Shown here one piece after another: positions 30,211 through 41,548 of a stretch of DNA of 64,000 nucleotides. Numbering within the stretch: position 1 is the stretch's first letter; the number at the start of each line of letters is the position of its first letter. Under the pieces are notes generated by a model that was not told where the DNA came from, did not search any database, and saw nothing but the letters and a program-made list of their open reading frames with translations. Both the position numbers and the translations under genes were made by a program. The stretch comes from Actinomyces israelii DSM 43320 (GTDB taxonomy: Bacteria; Actinomycetota; Actinomycetes; Actinomycetales; Actinomycetaceae). Location of the stretch: positions 11,111 through 75,110 of the forward strand of contig NZ_JONS01000018.1 of the NCBI RefSeq assembly GCF_000711965.1. The letters run 5' to 3'.

Positions 30211-31089
30211 TCAGCCCAGCAGGCCCAGACGCGCGAGGGCCTTCGCCAGGCCGTCGTCCTCGACGTCGTCGGTCACCAGGTCCGCGACATCCTTGACCGC
30301 CTGCGAGGCGTTGCCCATGGCCACGCCCACGCCGCAGTGGCCGAGCATGTCGATGTCGACCATCGCGTCGCCGAGGGCCACCGTGTCGGCGAGCTCCGCG
30401 CCGATGCGGGCGAGCAGGAGATCGATCGCGCGGGACTTCGCGATCCCCTTGACGCCCGTGTCGCCGAAGAGCGCGGCGTGCCCCCGCCCGCCCCACGATC
30501 TGTGCGCGAGCGCGGGGAAGGCCGCACGCGCCGCCTCCAGGTCTGCGGGGCCCGAGAGCACATAGCTGATCTTGTTGACGTCGTCGCGGGCGAGGTCGGC
30601 GGTCTCCACGAGCCCGTGCAGGACCTCATCGACGCTCACCGCCCCGGCGTCGGCCCGGCCCTTGCCCGCGACATAGGCGCGCACGGCCGGCAGGGCGGCC
30701 TGACGGAACCCGGGGGAGGCGTACAGGCCGGAGTTGGCCTCGAGGTAGAAGGGCAGACCGCGCCGGGTCAGCCAGTTGACGACGGCAGCCACATCCACGG
30801 GCGCCATGCGCCGGTGGGCCACCACCTCGCCGTCGGACTCGATGTAGGAGCCGTTGGCGCCGATCATCCCGTCGAAGCCGACCTCGTCGAACCATGCGGG
30901 CATCTCGGCCTTGGAGCGGCCGGTGGCGGGGTAGACGCGGTGCCCGGCGGCGCGCGCCCGCCGCACCGCGCTGGCGGCGGAGTCGGGCAGGGCACCGGTG
31001 TAGGTGACCAGGGTGCCGTCGACGTCGATCAGGACGACCCGCCGGCGGTCCGGCGCGGCGGCGAAGGGAAGCTGAGAGCCTGCGCACAC
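30211..31089 (-). CDS. HAD-family hydrolase (Cof type)
   Basis: 292 residues. HAD motif I is VVLIDVDGTLVTYTG (nucleophile and acid Asp), motif II lies in YPATGRS, the motif III lysine is probably in GIAKSRAID, and motif IV is VALGDAMVDIDML. The large cap of the Cof/IIB class lies between. Such enzymes dephosphorylate sugar phosphates or nucleotides in the cytoplasm; the substrate is not readable. I chose the GTG at 31089 because AAGGAG lies eight bases upstream. It follows a second HAD gene on the same strand with 25 bp between, a likely two-gene operon. Confidence 0.88.
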   Translation of the reverse strand: MCAGSQLPFAAAPDRRRVVLIDVDGTLVTYTGALPDSAASAVRRARAAGHRVYPATGRSKAEMPAWFDEVGFDGMIGANGSYIESDGEVVAHRRMAPVDVAAVVNWLTRRGLPFYLEANSGLYASPGFRQAALPAVRAYVAGKGRADAGAVSVDEVLHGLVETADLARDDVNKISYVLSGPADLEAARAAFPALAHRSWGGRGHAALFGDTGVKGIAKSRAIDLLLARIGAELADTVALGDAMVDIDMLGHCGVGVAMGNASQAVKDVADLVTDDVEDDGLAKALARLGLLG

Positions 31090-31114
31090 GGGACGTCTCC
31101 TTGGTCTCGGTCTC

Positions 31115-32002
31115 TCAGCGCTCAGGGAACCAGGACTCGAGAACGGCAAGCACACCCGCCTCGGTGTTTGCGGGTGCGCGGTGGTGCGCGGCCGCTGCGG
31201 CCTGTGGCGAGGCGTTGCCCATGGCCACGCCCACCCCCACGTGCCGCAGCATCTCCGCATCGTTGGCCGAGTCGCCGAAGGCGGCCGCCTCGTCGCGGCG
31301 CAGCCCCCAGTGGTCGAGCAGAAGATCGAGCCCGGAGGCCTTGTGACGGCCCGCGACGATCAGGTCGACCGACTCGTGCCCCGAGGTCACCGCCCTCACC
31401 GCTGCGCCCAGCGCCTCGTCCAGACGGGCGGGCAGATCCGGGTCGATCCCCCGCAGGTCCACGATCGCGAGCTTGGACACCCGGTGGGCGGCGATGCTCG
31501 CACGGTCGGGTACGAACCGGAAGCGCGTGTGGTAGCGCACCAGCAGCTGACTCAGCTCCGGGTCCTGGTCCTCGGGCAGGACGGCCCCCTCCGGCCCGGA
31601 ACCGAGAACGCCGATGCCCGGGTAGTCCTCCAGGACGGACAGGGCCGCTGCGAGCGCCTCCGCGGGCATGGAGGACTCCAGGAGCCGCTGATGCCCGGCA
31701 GCGTCAAAGGCGGTGACAATGGCGCCGTTGTCCGAGACGATGCCGTCGGGCCGCAGGGCCACCCCGCCCTCCTTGCCCTCGAAGTACCCGGCGATCTGGT
31801 GCTCCTGGTTGCCGGAGGCCACCACGAAGCGCACGCCCTGCTCGCGCATGCGGGCCCGCAGCGGGGCGAAGCGGGCGCGGTCGTAGGTTCCGGGCAGGCC
31901 GGGGCCGAGGAAGGTGCCGTCCATGTCAACGGCCACCAGGCGCAGGCCTGGGGGGCGGACGCCGGTCGCGGGCGGAGGGGCGGCATGAGTGGCGCTGCTC
32001 AT
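31115..32002 (-). CDS. HAD-family hydrolase (Cof type), second gene
   Basis: 295 residues. Motif I is LVAVDMDGTFLGPG, motif II is FVVASGN, the conserved Lys is in GRHKASGLDLLL, and motif IV is AAFGDSANDAEML. The cap of the Cof/IIB2 class lies between. It is similar in architecture to the next gene downstream, so the pair may have arisen by duplication or form a phosphatase operon. The ATG at 32002 begins MSSATHAAPPPA before the domain. It is divergent from uvrC, with 69 bp between the starts. The substrate is unknown. Confidence 0.88.
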   Translation of the reverse strand: MSSATHAAPPPATGVRPPGLRLVAVDMDGTFLGPGLPGTYDRARFAPLRARMREQGVRFVVASGNQEHQIAGYFEGKEGGVALRPDGIVSDNGAIVTAFDAAGHQRLLESSMPAEALAAALSVLEDYPGIGVLGSGPEGAVLPEDQDPELSQLLVRYHTRFRFVPDRASIAAHRVSKLAIVDLRGIDPDLPARLDEALGAAVRAVTSGHESVDLIVAGRHKASGLDLLLDHWGLRRDEAAAFGDSANDAEMLRHVGVGVAMGNASPQAAAAAHHRAPANTEAGVLAVLESWFPER

Positions 32003-32071
32003 AACCGGCAACCTACCGGCGGACGGGCGTCCGCAACAGGGCTCTGATCCGACTCCTCTAGTCTGCCCTGT

Positions 32072-34249
32072 ATGGCCGACCCCTCGACGTACCGCCCCGC
32101 CCCCGGCGAGATCCCCACCTCGCCCGGCGTCTACCGGTTCCTCGACGGCGAGGGCCGCGTCATCTACGTCGGCAAGGCCAAGAACCTGCGCTCCCGCCTG
32201 TCCAGCTACTTCCAGGACCCGGCCGCCCTGCACCCGCGCACCCAGACGATGGTGACCACCGCCTGCGCCGTGGAGTGGACGGTCGTGGGCACCGAGGTGG
32301 AGTCCCTGGCCCTGGAGTACTCCTGGATCAAGGAGTTCCACCCGCGCTTCAACGTCATGTACAAGGACGACAAGTCCTACCCGTACCTGGCCGTCACCAT
32401 GTCCGAGACCTACCCGCGCGCCCAGGTGGTGCGCGGCGCCCGCAGGCCCGGGACCCGCTACTTCGGCCCGTTCGTGCAGGCGTGGTCCATCCGCGAGACC
32501 CTCGACCAGCTCCTGCGCGTCTTCCCCATCCGCTCCTGCTCGCCCGGAGTGTTCAGACGTGCCCGCGCCTCGGGCCGCCCCTGCCTGCTGGGCTATATCG
32601 ACAAGTGCTCCGCGCCCTGTGTGGGCCGCATAGGCGAGGCCGACCACCGGGAGCTCGCCGAGGACTTCTGCTCCTTCATGGCCGGGCGCACCGGCCCCTA
32701 CATGCGCGAGCTCGAGGACCGCATGCGCCTGGCCGCCAGGAACCTGGAGTTCGAGAAGGCCGCCCGTCTGCGCGACGACGCCGATGCCCTGCGCAAGGTC
32801 ATCGAGCGCAACGCCGTCGTCCTGCCCGACGCCACCGACGTCGACGTCTTCGCCCTGGCCCGCGACGAGCTCACCGCCGCCGTCCAGGTCTTCCACGTGC
32901 GCGGCGGGCGCGTGCGCGGTCAGCGCGGCTGGGTCATCGACCTGGTCGAGGACGCTGCCGACGCCGAGCTTGTCGAGCGCCTTCTCCAGCAGATCTACGG
33001 CGACCTGCTCGACCCCTCCGGGGCGGGCGCGCCCGAGCGCTCGGGCCCCACGACCTCGTTGGGGGTGGGGGAGCGCGCCCCGGCTGCGCCGCTGGCGCGC
33101 TCCGGGCCCCAGGGCGCCCGGGCGCGGCGCTCCGGAGCCGCTGCGGCAACCAGCGTCGACGACGTCGCCCACGCGGCCACCACCGCCGTCCCGCGCGAGG
33201 TCCTCGTCCCCGCCGTGCCCGCCGACGCCGGTGCCGTGCGCCAGTGGCTGGCCGGTCTGCGAGGCGCGAGGGTCGACCTGCGCGTGCCGGCCCGCGGCGA
33301 CAAGGCCGCCCTTATGGATACCGTACGCAAGAACGCGGAGGAGGCGCTGCGCCTGCACAAGACCCGCCGCGCTGGCGACCTCACCCAGCGCTCGGCCGCC
33401 CTGGAGGAGCTCGCCGAGGCCCTCGACCTGCCCGAGGCGCCACTGCGCATCGAGTGCTACGACATCTCCCACACCCAGGGCACCCACCAGGTCGGATCCA
33501 TGGTCGTCTTCGAGGACGGCGCGCCCCGGAAGGCCGACTACCGGCGCTTCATCGTTCGTGGCCAGGACGGCGGCGGGGCGGCCGACGACACCGCCGCCAT
33601 GGGCGAGGTCCTCACCCGCCGCTTCAAGCGGCTGCTGGCCGAGCAGGGCGCCGGCCCCGGGGAGGCGGGCGCCGAGTCCATTCGGGAGCTCGTCGGGGCC
33701 GACGGCGACGGCGTCCCCATCGCCTCGGGGCCCATCGACCCCGAGACCGGTCGCGCCCGACGCTTCTCCTACGCCCCCGGCCTCGTCGTCGTCGACGGCG
33801 GCCCGCCGCAGGTGGGCGCCGCCCGCGCCGTCCTGGACGAGCTCGGCATCGACGTGCCCCTGGTGGGCCTGGCAAAGCGCCTGGAGGAGGTATGGGTTCC
33901 GGGCGACGAGTTCCCCGTGGTGCTGCCGCGAACCTCCCCCGCCCTCTACCTGCTGCAGTACCTGCGCGACGAGTCGCACCGCTTCGCCATCACCCACCAC
34001 CGCAAGAAGCGCTCGGCGGGCATGACTCGCTCCGTGCTCGACGACGTGCCCGGGCTCGGCCCTGCACGACAGGCCGCCCTGCTCAAGAAGTTCGGCTCCG
34101 TCAAGCGGATCCGCGCCGCCAGCGCGGAGGAGATCGCCTCGGTCAAGGGCATCGGCCCGGCCCTGGCCGCTACGATTCTCAAAAACCTCACGCCGGTCCG
34201 GGACCCCGCGGGCTCCGACGGCCGGCACGACCGGAAGGAACCCGCATGA
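32072..34249 (+). CDS. uvrC: Excinuclease ABC subunit C
   Basis: 725 residues, longer than the usual 600-680. UvrC makes both incisions around DNA damage after UvrB hands over. The N-terminal GIY-YIG domain reads [20 protein letters not shown]. The UVR segment [20 protein letters not shown] (about 227-246) binds UvrB. The RNase H-like nuclease begins near [19 protein letters not shown] (about 465), and tandem HhH motifs ([31 protein letters not shown]) close it. Between UVR and nuclease lies an extra low-complexity stretch (about 314-366) encoded by palindrome-rich DNA. A second insert follows residue 525. No SOS box is seen upstream. The stop overlaps the next gene as ATGA. Confidence 0.96.
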   Translation: MADPSTYRPAPGEIPTSPGVYRFLDGEGRVIYVGKAKNLRSRLSSYFQDPAALHPRTQTMVTTACAVEWTVVGTEVESLALEYSWIKEFHPRFNVMYKDDKSYPYLAVTMSETYPRAQVVRGARRPGTRYFGPFVQAWSIRETLDQLLRVFPIRSCSPGVFRRARASGRPCLLGYIDKCSAPCVGRIGEADHRELAEDFCSFMAGRTGPYMRELEDRMRLAARNLEFEKAARLRDDADALRKVIERNAVVLPDATDVDVFALARDELTAAVQVFHVRGGRVRGQRGWVIDLVEDAADAELVERLLQQIYGDLLDPSGAGAPERSGPTTSLGVGERAPAAPLARSGPQGARARRSGAAAATSVDDVAHAATTAVPREVLVPAVPADAGAVRQWLAGLRGARVDLRVPARGDKAALMDTVRKNAEEALRLHKTRRAGDLTQRSAALEELAEALDLPEAPLRIECYDISHTQGTHQVGSMVVFEDGAPRKADYRRFIVRGQDGGGAADDTAAMGEVLTRRFKRLLAEQGAGPGEAGAESIRELVGADGDGVPIASGPIDPETGRARRFSYAPGLVVVDGGPPQVGAARAVLDELGIDVPLVGLAKRLEEVWVPGDEFPVVLPRTSPALYLLQYLRDESHRFAITHHRKKRSAGMTRSVLDDVPGLGPARQAALLKKFGSVKRIRAASAEEIASVKGIGPALAATILKNLTPVRDPAGSDGRHDRKEPA

Positions 34250-34458
34250 GGCTCTCCGCGCGCAACCAGCTGCCCGGCACCGTCATCGCCATCGAGAAGG
34301 GCGCCGTCAACGGCATTGTCACCATCGAGGTGGCTCCCGGGGTCGTCATCACCTCCTCCATCACCAACGCCGCCATCGAGGAGCTCGGCCTGACCGAGGG
34401 CGCCAAGGCCGTCGCGGTCATCAAGGCCTCCTCGGTCATGGTGGGCGTGGAGGACTGA
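34246..34458 (+). CDS. Small TOBE/Mop-domain (molybdopterin-binding type) protein
   Basis: 70 residues, a single Mop/TOBE fold: [20 protein letters not shown], then [16 protein letters not shown] and [27 protein letters not shown]. Stand-alone Mops bind molybdate, tungstate or related oxyanions as hexamers and may store or buffer them. The ATG overlaps the uvrC stop by 4 bp, so it is co-translated with a DNA-repair gene although no molybdate transporter is near. A terminator follows 19 bp after its stop. Confidence 0.88.
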   Translation: MRLSARNQLPGTVIAIEKGAVNGIVTIEVAPGVVITSSITNAAIEELGLTEGAKAVAVIKASSVMVGVED

Positions 34459-34476
34459 GAGGGCCGAGGAGGCTGG

Positions 34477-34497
34477 GCCGGCCCCGCCGGGGCCGGC
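34477..34497 (+). terminator. Hairpin terminator after uvrC-mop
   Basis: GCCGGCCCC, 3-base loop GCC, GGGGCCGGC: a perfect 9-bp stem between the mop-like gene and licT, without a T tract. Confidence 0.6.
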
Positions 34498-34542
34498 TGC
34501 TCCCTGAGGCCAATAAGAAGTGACCCGTGGCACAATCAAGCC

Positions 34543-35385
34543 ATGGTGATCCTACGGGTCTTCAATAACAACGTCGTGCTGGCCCGCGACGAGATCGGGC
34601 GCGAGGCGGTCCTCACCGGCCGCGGCCTCGGCTTCCGGCGCAGGGCCGGTCAGGAGGTGGACGCCTCGCTCGTCGCCCGCCGCTACATCCCGGCCGACAA
34701 CGCCGAGTCCGTCGCCGAGGTGATCGCGGGGATCCCGCTGGAGCGCCTGGCGCTCATCGAGCGCGTCTTCCGGCGCGCGGCCCGAGAGCTGGGCGCAGGA
34801 GTGCCCTCCTCGACCATTGTCGCGGTCGTCGACCACGTCAACCAGGCCATGGAGCGAGTCCGTCGGGGGCTGGTCATGGACTACCCGCTGCGCGCGGAAG
34901 CGGCCCACCTGCACCCCGAGGAGCTGCGCCTGGCCGAGGCCATGGTGGTCGAGCTCAACGCGGCCCAGGAGGTGCAGCTGCCCGCGGGGGAGGCGGTCGC
35001 CCTGGCCCTTCACCTGTTCACCGCCGCTGTCGGGGCGCGCTCGACCCGGGAGGCCGCCCGCCAGTCGCGGCTCATCGCCCAGGTCATCGACACCCTCCAG
35101 GCCGCCTACGGCGACGACTTCGACCCCGGTTCCATCGACACCGCCCGCTTCGCGGCGCACCTGCGCTACTTCCTCGCCCGCGCCCGCAGCGGGATCCAGG
35201 TCGCCGACGGCGCAGCGTCCATCGTCGGTATCGCACTGCGCGAGGCCCGGCCGCACGCCTACCAGATCGCCCTGCGCATCAAGGACCTCCTCGAGCTGAG
35301 GCTCGGCACCGCCGTCTCCGACGACGAGACCGCTTACCTCACAATGCACGTGGCCCGCTTCGAGAACGCGGTCGCCGCGCGCTGA
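34543..35385 (+). CDS. licT: BglG/LicT-family transcription antiterminator
   Basis: 280 residues. An N-terminal CAT RNA-binding domain (about 1-55; LRVFNNNVVLARDE) is followed by two PTS-regulation domains: PRD1 with conserved His in VVDHVNQAMERV and near AEAAHLHPEE, PRD2 with HLRYFLARA and LTMHVARFE. It binds the RAT RNA and prevents early termination when its PRDs carry the phosphorylation pattern that signals beta-glucoside availability and low repression. The RAT/terminator element follows 110 bp after its stop, before bglP, which identifies its target. Start ATG 34543 matches family N-termini closely. Confidence 0.93.
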   Translation: MVILRVFNNNVVLARDEIGREAVLTGRGLGFRRRAGQEVDASLVARRYIPADNAESVAEVIAGIPLERLALIERVFRRAARELGAGVPSSTIVAVVDHVNQAMERVRRGLVMDYPLRAEAAHLHPEELRLAEAMVVELNAAQEVQLPAGEAVALALHLFTAAVGARSTREAARQSRLIAQVIDTLQAAYGDDFDPGSIDTARFAAHLRYFLARARSGIQVADGAASIVGIALREARPHAYQIALRIKDLLELRLGTAVSDDETAYLTMHVARFENAVAAR

Positions 35386-35496
35386 CCGGCTCCAACGACC
35401 GCGACGACGCCTTTGAGAGACACCTCATGCCCGCGGAGGCTTGCCCGATCGCGGACCGGCTGTCGTAAACTTCTTCCGGGCCCGGAGCGGCCCACA

Positions 35497-35526
35497 GGAT
35501 TGTGACCCGACCGGGGCAAGACCTGA
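35497..35526 (+). promoter_or_regulatory. RAT antiterminator RNA site for LicT
   Basis: GGATTGTGACCCGACC followed by GGGGCAAGACCTGA matches the LicT/BglG ribonucleic antiterminator pattern (GGATTGTTAC...GGCAAAACCT). Its 3' part overlaps the 5' arm of the terminator stem by nine bases (35518-35526), so the two structures exclude each other. Confidence 0.92.
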
Positions 35527-35573
35527 GACGCTTTTCGCGCGGTGAGCGCGAGGAGGAGTCTCGGGTCTTTTTT
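35518..35573 (+). terminator. Conditional terminator in the bglP leader
   Basis: AAGACCTGAGAC (35518-35529) pairs with GTCTCGGGTCTT (35558-35569; one G-T pair) and is followed by six T residues. The 28-base loop holds a smaller hairpin (CGCGC-GGTGA-GCGCG). It ends transcription 35 bp before bglP unless LicT stabilises the overlapping RAT. Confidence 0.92.
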
Positions 35574-35607
35574 GTTCCCCGCGGGTCCCGGATCAAGGAG
35601 GATCTTC

Positions 35608-37470
35608 ATGGCGAAGACAGACTATGCGGCGCTGGCGCCGCGCCTGCTGGAGCAGGTGGGGGGTGAGGACAATATCTCCGCGATGTCGCACTGCGCCACC
35701 CGCATGCGCTTCGTCCTCAGGGACGAGTCCAAGGCCGCGACCGAGAGCATCAAGCAGCTCGAGGGTGTCGTCACCGTGGTCCAGGCGGGCGGCCAGTACC
35801 AGGTCGTCATCGGCAATGACGTGCCCATCCTCTACGAGGAGCTCCAGAGCCTGACCAGTGGCATGGACGGCACGGATGGTGCTGGTGACAGCCCGAGCGG
35901 CAGTATCATGGACCGGTTCGTCAAGCTCGTGTCGGCCATCCTCAACCCTATTATCTGGCCGCTGGCAGGAGCAGGTCTGATCAAGGCGTTCGTCGCCCTG
36001 TTCGAGTCGCTGGGCTGGATCGACCCGGCAAGTACGACCTACACGATCCTGGGCGCAGTCGATGACGCCATATTCTATTTCCTGCCCATCGTCTTGGCGA
36101 TCACGGCCGCCCGCCACTTCAAGGCCAACGAGATCACCTCCGTCGCCATCGCCGGCGCGCTGGTCTATCCGGGCATCGTCGAACTGGCCAGCGCCACCCA
36201 CGTCACCTTCCTGGGCATCCCCGTGGTCATGGCCAGCTACACGTCCTCCCTGCTGCCGATCATTGTCGCGGTATGGATCCAGGGACACCTTGAGCGGCAG
36301 GTCAAGAAGGTGCTTCCGAGCGTTATCCGCAACTTCACGGTCCCGATGGTCTCCATGCTGGTTATCGTGCCCCTCACGCTTCTGACCTTCGGCCCCCTGA
36401 CCACCTATGCCTCGCGGGGCCTGTCCAGAGGCATCGTCATGCTCTTCGACACCGTGCCCTGGCTCGCGGGCGCCATTATGGGCGCCTGCTGGCAGATCTT
36501 CGTCATGTTCGGCGTTCACTGGGGATTCGTGCCGATCATGCTCTCGGACCTCGACCAGGTCGGCTACATCGTCATGGCGGGGCCGCTCGTGCCCGCGGTC
36601 CTCGCTCAGGCCGCGGCAACATTGGGAGTCTTCATACGTGCTCGCAACGCCAGGCTGCGGGGCGTGGCCGGTCCCGCCACGGTGTCCGGTTTCCTGGCTG
36701 GCATCACCGAGCCCCTCATCTACGGCGTCAATCTCCCGCTGAAGCGTCCTTTCGTCTTCGGTTGCGTCGGCGGTGCCATCGGCGGTGCCATTGTCGCGAT
36801 GGGCGGCGTGGCCAGCTCGGCCTTCGTCTTCCCCTCTCTCATCGCGATCCCTGCCTTCCTGCAGCACGGCAGCACCTTGCTGTTCTTCGTCGGAACGGCC
36901 GTGGCCGTCGTCATCTCCCTGACCCTCACCCTCGTTCTCGGCTTCACCGAGCCCGCCGAAGCCACCGCCCAGGAGGCGCCCGGGGCCGCCGAGGACGACA
37001 CCGCCCCCGCCGAGCCCACCACCGCTGCGCTCGCCCCGGTGGCGGGCACCGCCATGCCGCTGGAGAAGGTCGCCGACCCCGTCTTCTCCTCCGGGGCGCT
37101 CGGCAGCGGTGTCGGCATCCTCCCCGCTGAGGGGCGCGTCGTGGCCCCGGTGGCGGGCACCGTCGTCACCGCCATGGACTCCGGCCACGCCTACGGCATC
37201 AAGACCGACGACGGCGTCGAGATCCTCATCCACGTCGGGCTCGACACCGTCAACCTCAAGGGCGAGGGCTTCAACCCCAGGGTGAGCGCGGGGCAGCGGG
37301 TGGATCGCGGGGACCCCCTGGTAGATGTGGACCTGGCTGCGGTACGGGACGCCGGATACGATCCCACGACCATCCTCGTGGTCACCAACACCGCCTCCCT
37401 GGCCGCCGTCGTCCCCGTGGTCGACGGCGAGGTCACCACCGACGACACCGTGATCGAGATCAGTCACTGA
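35608..37470 (+). CDS. bglP: Beta-glucoside PTS permease, EIIBCA
   Basis: 620 residues. It imports and phosphorylates beta-glucosides (salicin, arbutin or cellobiose type). The order is EIIB (about 1-85, phospho-Cys29 in SHCATRMRF), EIIC (about 105-450, about ten membrane helices, with GITEPLIYGVNLPL as the sugar-site loop), an Ala/Pro/Glu-rich linker (about 455-495) and EIIA (about 500-620, phospho-His in LIHVGLDTVNLKGEGF). ATG 35608 has AAGGAGG just upstream; the frame before it lies inside the terminator. Controlled by the LicT switch and followed by bglA. Confidence 0.95.
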   Translation: MAKTDYAALAPRLLEQVGGEDNISAMSHCATRMRFVLRDESKAATESIKQLEGVVTVVQAGGQYQVVIGNDVPILYEELQSLTSGMDGTDGAGDSPSGSIMDRFVKLVSAILNPIIWPLAGAGLIKAFVALFESLGWIDPASTTYTILGAVDDAIFYFLPIVLAITAARHFKANEITSVAIAGALVYPGIVELASATHVTFLGIPVVMASYTSSLLPIIVAVWIQGHLERQVKKVLPSVIRNFTVPMVSMLVIVPLTLLTFGPLTTYASRGLSRGIVMLFDTVPWLAGAIMGACWQIFVMFGVHWGFVPIMLSDLDQVGYIVMAGPLVPAVLAQAAATLGVFIRARNARLRGVAGPATVSGFLAGITEPLIYGVNLPLKRPFVFGCVGGAIGGAIVAMGGVASSAFVFPSLIAIPAFLQHGSTLLFFVGTAVAVVISLTLTLVLGFTEPAEATAQEAPGAAEDDTAPAEPTTAALAPVAGTAMPLEKVADPVFSSGALGSGVGILPAEGRVVAPVAGTVVTAMDSGHAYGIKTDDGVEILIHVGLDTVNLKGEGFNPRVSAGQRVDRGDPLVDVDLAAVRDAGYDPTTILVVTNTASLAAVVPVVDGEVTTDDTVIEISH

Positions 37471-37518
37471 CGGTGCGAGCGCATCCGGACCGGGCCGCGC
37501 GGAGCCGCGGCTCCGTAG

Positions 37519-39036
<1,518 letters not shown>

Positions 39037-39050
39037 GCGGTCCCGCTCTG

Positions 39051-39081
39051 GCCCGGCCGGGACCCGTCGTCCCGGCCGGGC
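39051..39081 (+). terminator. Hairpin terminator after bglA
   Basis: GCCCGGCCGGGAC, loop CCGTC, GTCCCGGCCGGGC: a perfect 13-bp stem 14 bp after the stop. It lies between convergent bglA and purT and may serve both. Confidence 0.75.
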
Positions 39082-39157
39082 CCGGTGCGCCGGGAGGCCG
39101 CGAGTCGGCTCGGGACCCGCGCAGTCGCACTGCGACCCCGGTCCGGCCCCGTCCGCC

Positions 39158-40462
39158 TCAGACGCTGGGCCGAACCGCCTGGGCCGCGGCGCGGACCCGC
39201 CGCCGGGCGGTGGCGACGTCGTCGGCGCAGGCCACGGCCACGCCCAGCCGGCGGCCCGGGTGGGCCACGGGCTTGCCGAACAGGTGCAGGTCGGCGCCCT
39301 GGACCGCCAGCGCGGCATCGGCCCCGGTGAAGCTCACGCCCTCGCCGGGAGCCGAGTCGCCGGCGGCCTTGATCACGGCCGAGGCGCCGGGGGAGCGCAG
39401 GGCGGTGTCCACCGGCAGGCCCAGCAGGGCCCGGGCGTGCAGCTCGAACTCGCTCAGGCGCTGACTGGCCAGCGTGACCAGGCCGGTGTCGTGGGGCCTG
39501 GGGGAGACCTCGGAGAAGAGGACCTCGTCGCCGCAGATGAACAGCTCCACCCCGAACAGGCCCCAGCCGCCGAGCGCCCCCGTGACCGTGGCCGCCGTGC
39601 GCCGGGCGCGCTCCAGGACCGCCGGCGCCAGGGCCTGGGGCTGCCAGGACTCCACGTAGTCGCCATTGACCTGGCGGTGCCCGATGGGGGCGCAGAAGCT
39701 CGTCACCGTCCCGCCGGTGCGCGGGTCGCGGGAGCGCACGGTCAGCAGCGTGACCTCGGCGTCGAAGTCGACGAAGCCCTCGACGATCACCCGCCCGCGG
39801 TCCACCCGCCCGTCCGCCCCCGCGCGGCGCCAGGCCGCGGCGAGCTCGTCAGGGCCGCGCACCACCGACTGCCCGTGGCCGGAGGAGGAGGTGACCGGCT
39901 TGACGACGCAGGGGAGGCCGACTCGCTCGGCGCCGGTCGCGAGCTCGGAGGGGCTGGAGGCGAAGACATAGGGGCTGGTGGGAATGCCCAGCTCCTCGGC
40001 CGCCAGGCGCCGGATCCACTCCCGGTTCATGGTCAGGCGGGCGGCCCTCGCGGTCGGCACGACGCGCGCCCCGCCGGCGTCCTCCAGGGCCACCAGGGCA
40101 TCCGTCGCCAGCGCCTCGATCTCGGGGACCACGATGCTCGCCCCGCTGGAGCGGATCGCGGCGGTGAGCGCCTCCGGGTCGCCCATATCCGCCGTCAGGG
40201 CGTTGTGCGCCACCTGCTGGGCGGGAGCGCCGTCGTAGCGGTCGATGGCGGTGACCTCCGCTCCGAGCCGCATGAGGGCGATGGCGATCTCCTTGCCGAG
40301 CTCTCCCGAGCCGAGCAGCGCCACGCGGGTGGCCGACCGCGTCCACGGCGTTCCGATGAGGGGCGGGGCGGTACGGCAGCCGGCGCCCCCGGCGGTTCCA
40401 GCGGCCTTCACGGCGTCGGCGTCCTCAGCGGTCTCGGCGGCGTCGTCGGGTTCAGTGGCCAT
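39158..40462 (-). CDS. purT: Formate-dependent phosphoribosylglycinamide formyltransferase
   Basis: 434 residues, ATP-grasp enzyme of purine synthesis that formylates GAR using formate and ATP, bypassing folate-dependent PurN. Visible are the N-terminal Rossmann part [45 protein letters not shown], the ATP-grasp [15 protein letters not shown], and the metal/ATP site [20 protein letters not shown]. An N-terminal acidic Ala/Asp/Glu-rich tail of about 30 residues precedes the domain; later starts are possible. Convergent with bglA and divergent from rapZ (93 bp between). Confidence 0.94.
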   Translation of the reverse strand: MATEPDDAAETAEDADAVKAAGTAGGAGCRTAPPLIGTPWTRSATRVALLGSGELGKEIAIALMRLGAEVTAIDRYDGAPAQQVAHNALTADMGDPEALTAAIRSSGASIVVPEIEALATDALVALEDAGGARVVPTARAARLTMNREWIRRLAAEELGIPTSPYVFASSPSELATGAERVGLPCVVKPVTSSSGHGQSVVRGPDELAAAWRRAGADGRVDRGRVIVEGFVDFDAEVTLLTVRSRDPRTGGTVTSFCAPIGHRQVNGDYVESWQPQALAPAVLERARRTAATVTGALGGWGLFGVELFICGDEVLFSEVSPRPHDTGLVTLASQRLSEFELHARALLGLPVDTALRSPGASAVIKAAGDSAPGEGVSFTGADAALAVQGADLHLFGKPVAHPGRRLGVAVACADDVATARRRVRAAAQAVRPSV

Positions 40463-40555
40463 GGGCGTCTCCAGCGGCGGTGTCGGGGCGTGTCACCCGC
40501 AACGCTACCCATGGCGCGCCCCGGATGCCCGCGCGAAGCGTGCCATGCTAGGCGC

Positions 40556-41542
40556 ATGGACGCCCACCGCTCTGCCGCCAGTTCCGCCCGCGACCCGAGT
40601 CAGGGCCGCGACCCTCTGCGGGACACCGTGCCTCCTTTCATCCCCGTCATCGATGACGCGACTCCGCCCGTCCCGCCGGCCCAGCGGCCCGAGATGATCA
40701 TCGTCACCGGGATGTCGGGGGCCGGCCGCTCCCGTGCCGCCAATGCGCTGGAGGACCTGGACTGGTACGTCGTCGACAACCTCCCGCCCCAGCTGCTGCC
40801 CGCGATGGCGGGCATGATGACGACGGTCGGCGCGGGGGTCCACCGCCTGGCGGCCGTGGTCGATGTGCGCACCCGCGAGTTCTTCGCCTCCTTCATGCAG
40901 TACCTCGGCCAGCTGCGCAAGTCCGGGGTCAGCCTGCGCCTGATCTTCCTGGACGCCTCCGACTCCGTCCTCATCCGGCGCTTCGAGTCCTCCCGGCGTC
41001 CCCACCCGCTGCAGGGCACGGGCTCGATCCTGGACGGCATCAGGCACGAGCGCACCCTGCTGGCGGGCCTGAAGGCCCAGGCCGACCACGTCATCGACAC
41101 CACCGACTACTCGGTCCACGACCTGGCGCGGCGCGTGCGGGAGCTGGTCGCCACCGAGTCCGAGCTGGCGCTCCAGGTGACGGTCATGTCCTTCGGCTTC
41201 AAGTACGGCCTGCCCATGGACGCCGATCACGTCCTGGACGTGCGCTTCATCCCCAACCCCTACTGGGTCACCGAGCTGCGCCACCTCACCGGGCGCGACG
41301 CGCCGGTGGCTGAGTACGTCTTCCGGCAGAAGGGCGCCGCCGCCTTCGTCGACGGCTACGCCGCACTGCTGGCCCCCGCCCTGCCCGCCTACCTCGAGGA
41401 GCTCAAGCCGAATGTGACGATCGCGGTGGGCTGCACCGGCGGCAAGCACCGCTCGGTGGCCTCGGCCGAGCGGATCTCCGCCCATCTGCGCGCCGCCGGC
41501 TTCAAGGTCTCCACCCAGCACCGCGACCTGGGGCGGGAGTGA
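40556..41542 (+). CDS. rapZ: RapZ family nucleotide-binding protein
   Basis: 328 residues. RapZ is an RNA- and nucleotide-binding regulator; in E. coli it controls GlmS through small RNAs, while in actinobacteria its target is unsettled. The P-loop is GMSGAGRS (about residue 51), with Arg where Lys is classical, followed by VVDNLPPQLLP. The C-terminal domain has DVRFIPNPYWVTELR and the conserved VGCTGGKHRSVASAERI. About 45 Ser/Pro/Asp-rich residues precede the P-loop. Start ATG 40556. It heads the conserved rapZ-yvcK-whiA block. Confidence 0.94.
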   Translation: MDAHRSAASSARDPSQGRDPLRDTVPPFIPVIDDATPPVPPAQRPEMIIVTGMSGAGRSRAANALEDLDWYVVDNLPPQLLPAMAGMMTTVGAGVHRLAAVVDVRTREFFASFMQYLGQLRKSGVSLRLIFLDASDSVLIRRFESSRRPHPLQGTGSILDGIRHERTLLAGLKAQADHVIDTTDYSVHDLARRVRELVATESELALQVTVMSFGFKYGLPMDADHVLDVRFIPNPYWVTELRHLTGRDAPVAEYVFRQKGAAAFVDGYAALLAPALPAYLEELKPNVTIAVGCTGGKHRSVASAERISAHLRAAGFKVSTQHRDLGRE

Positions 41543-41548
41543 GAGCCC

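Noticed and set aside
28934-30496. Minus-strand frames opposite the tRNA cluster and arsR
   Set aside because: They read through three tRNAs (GDTGIEPVTSSVSG-type artefact text) and through arsR in antisense.
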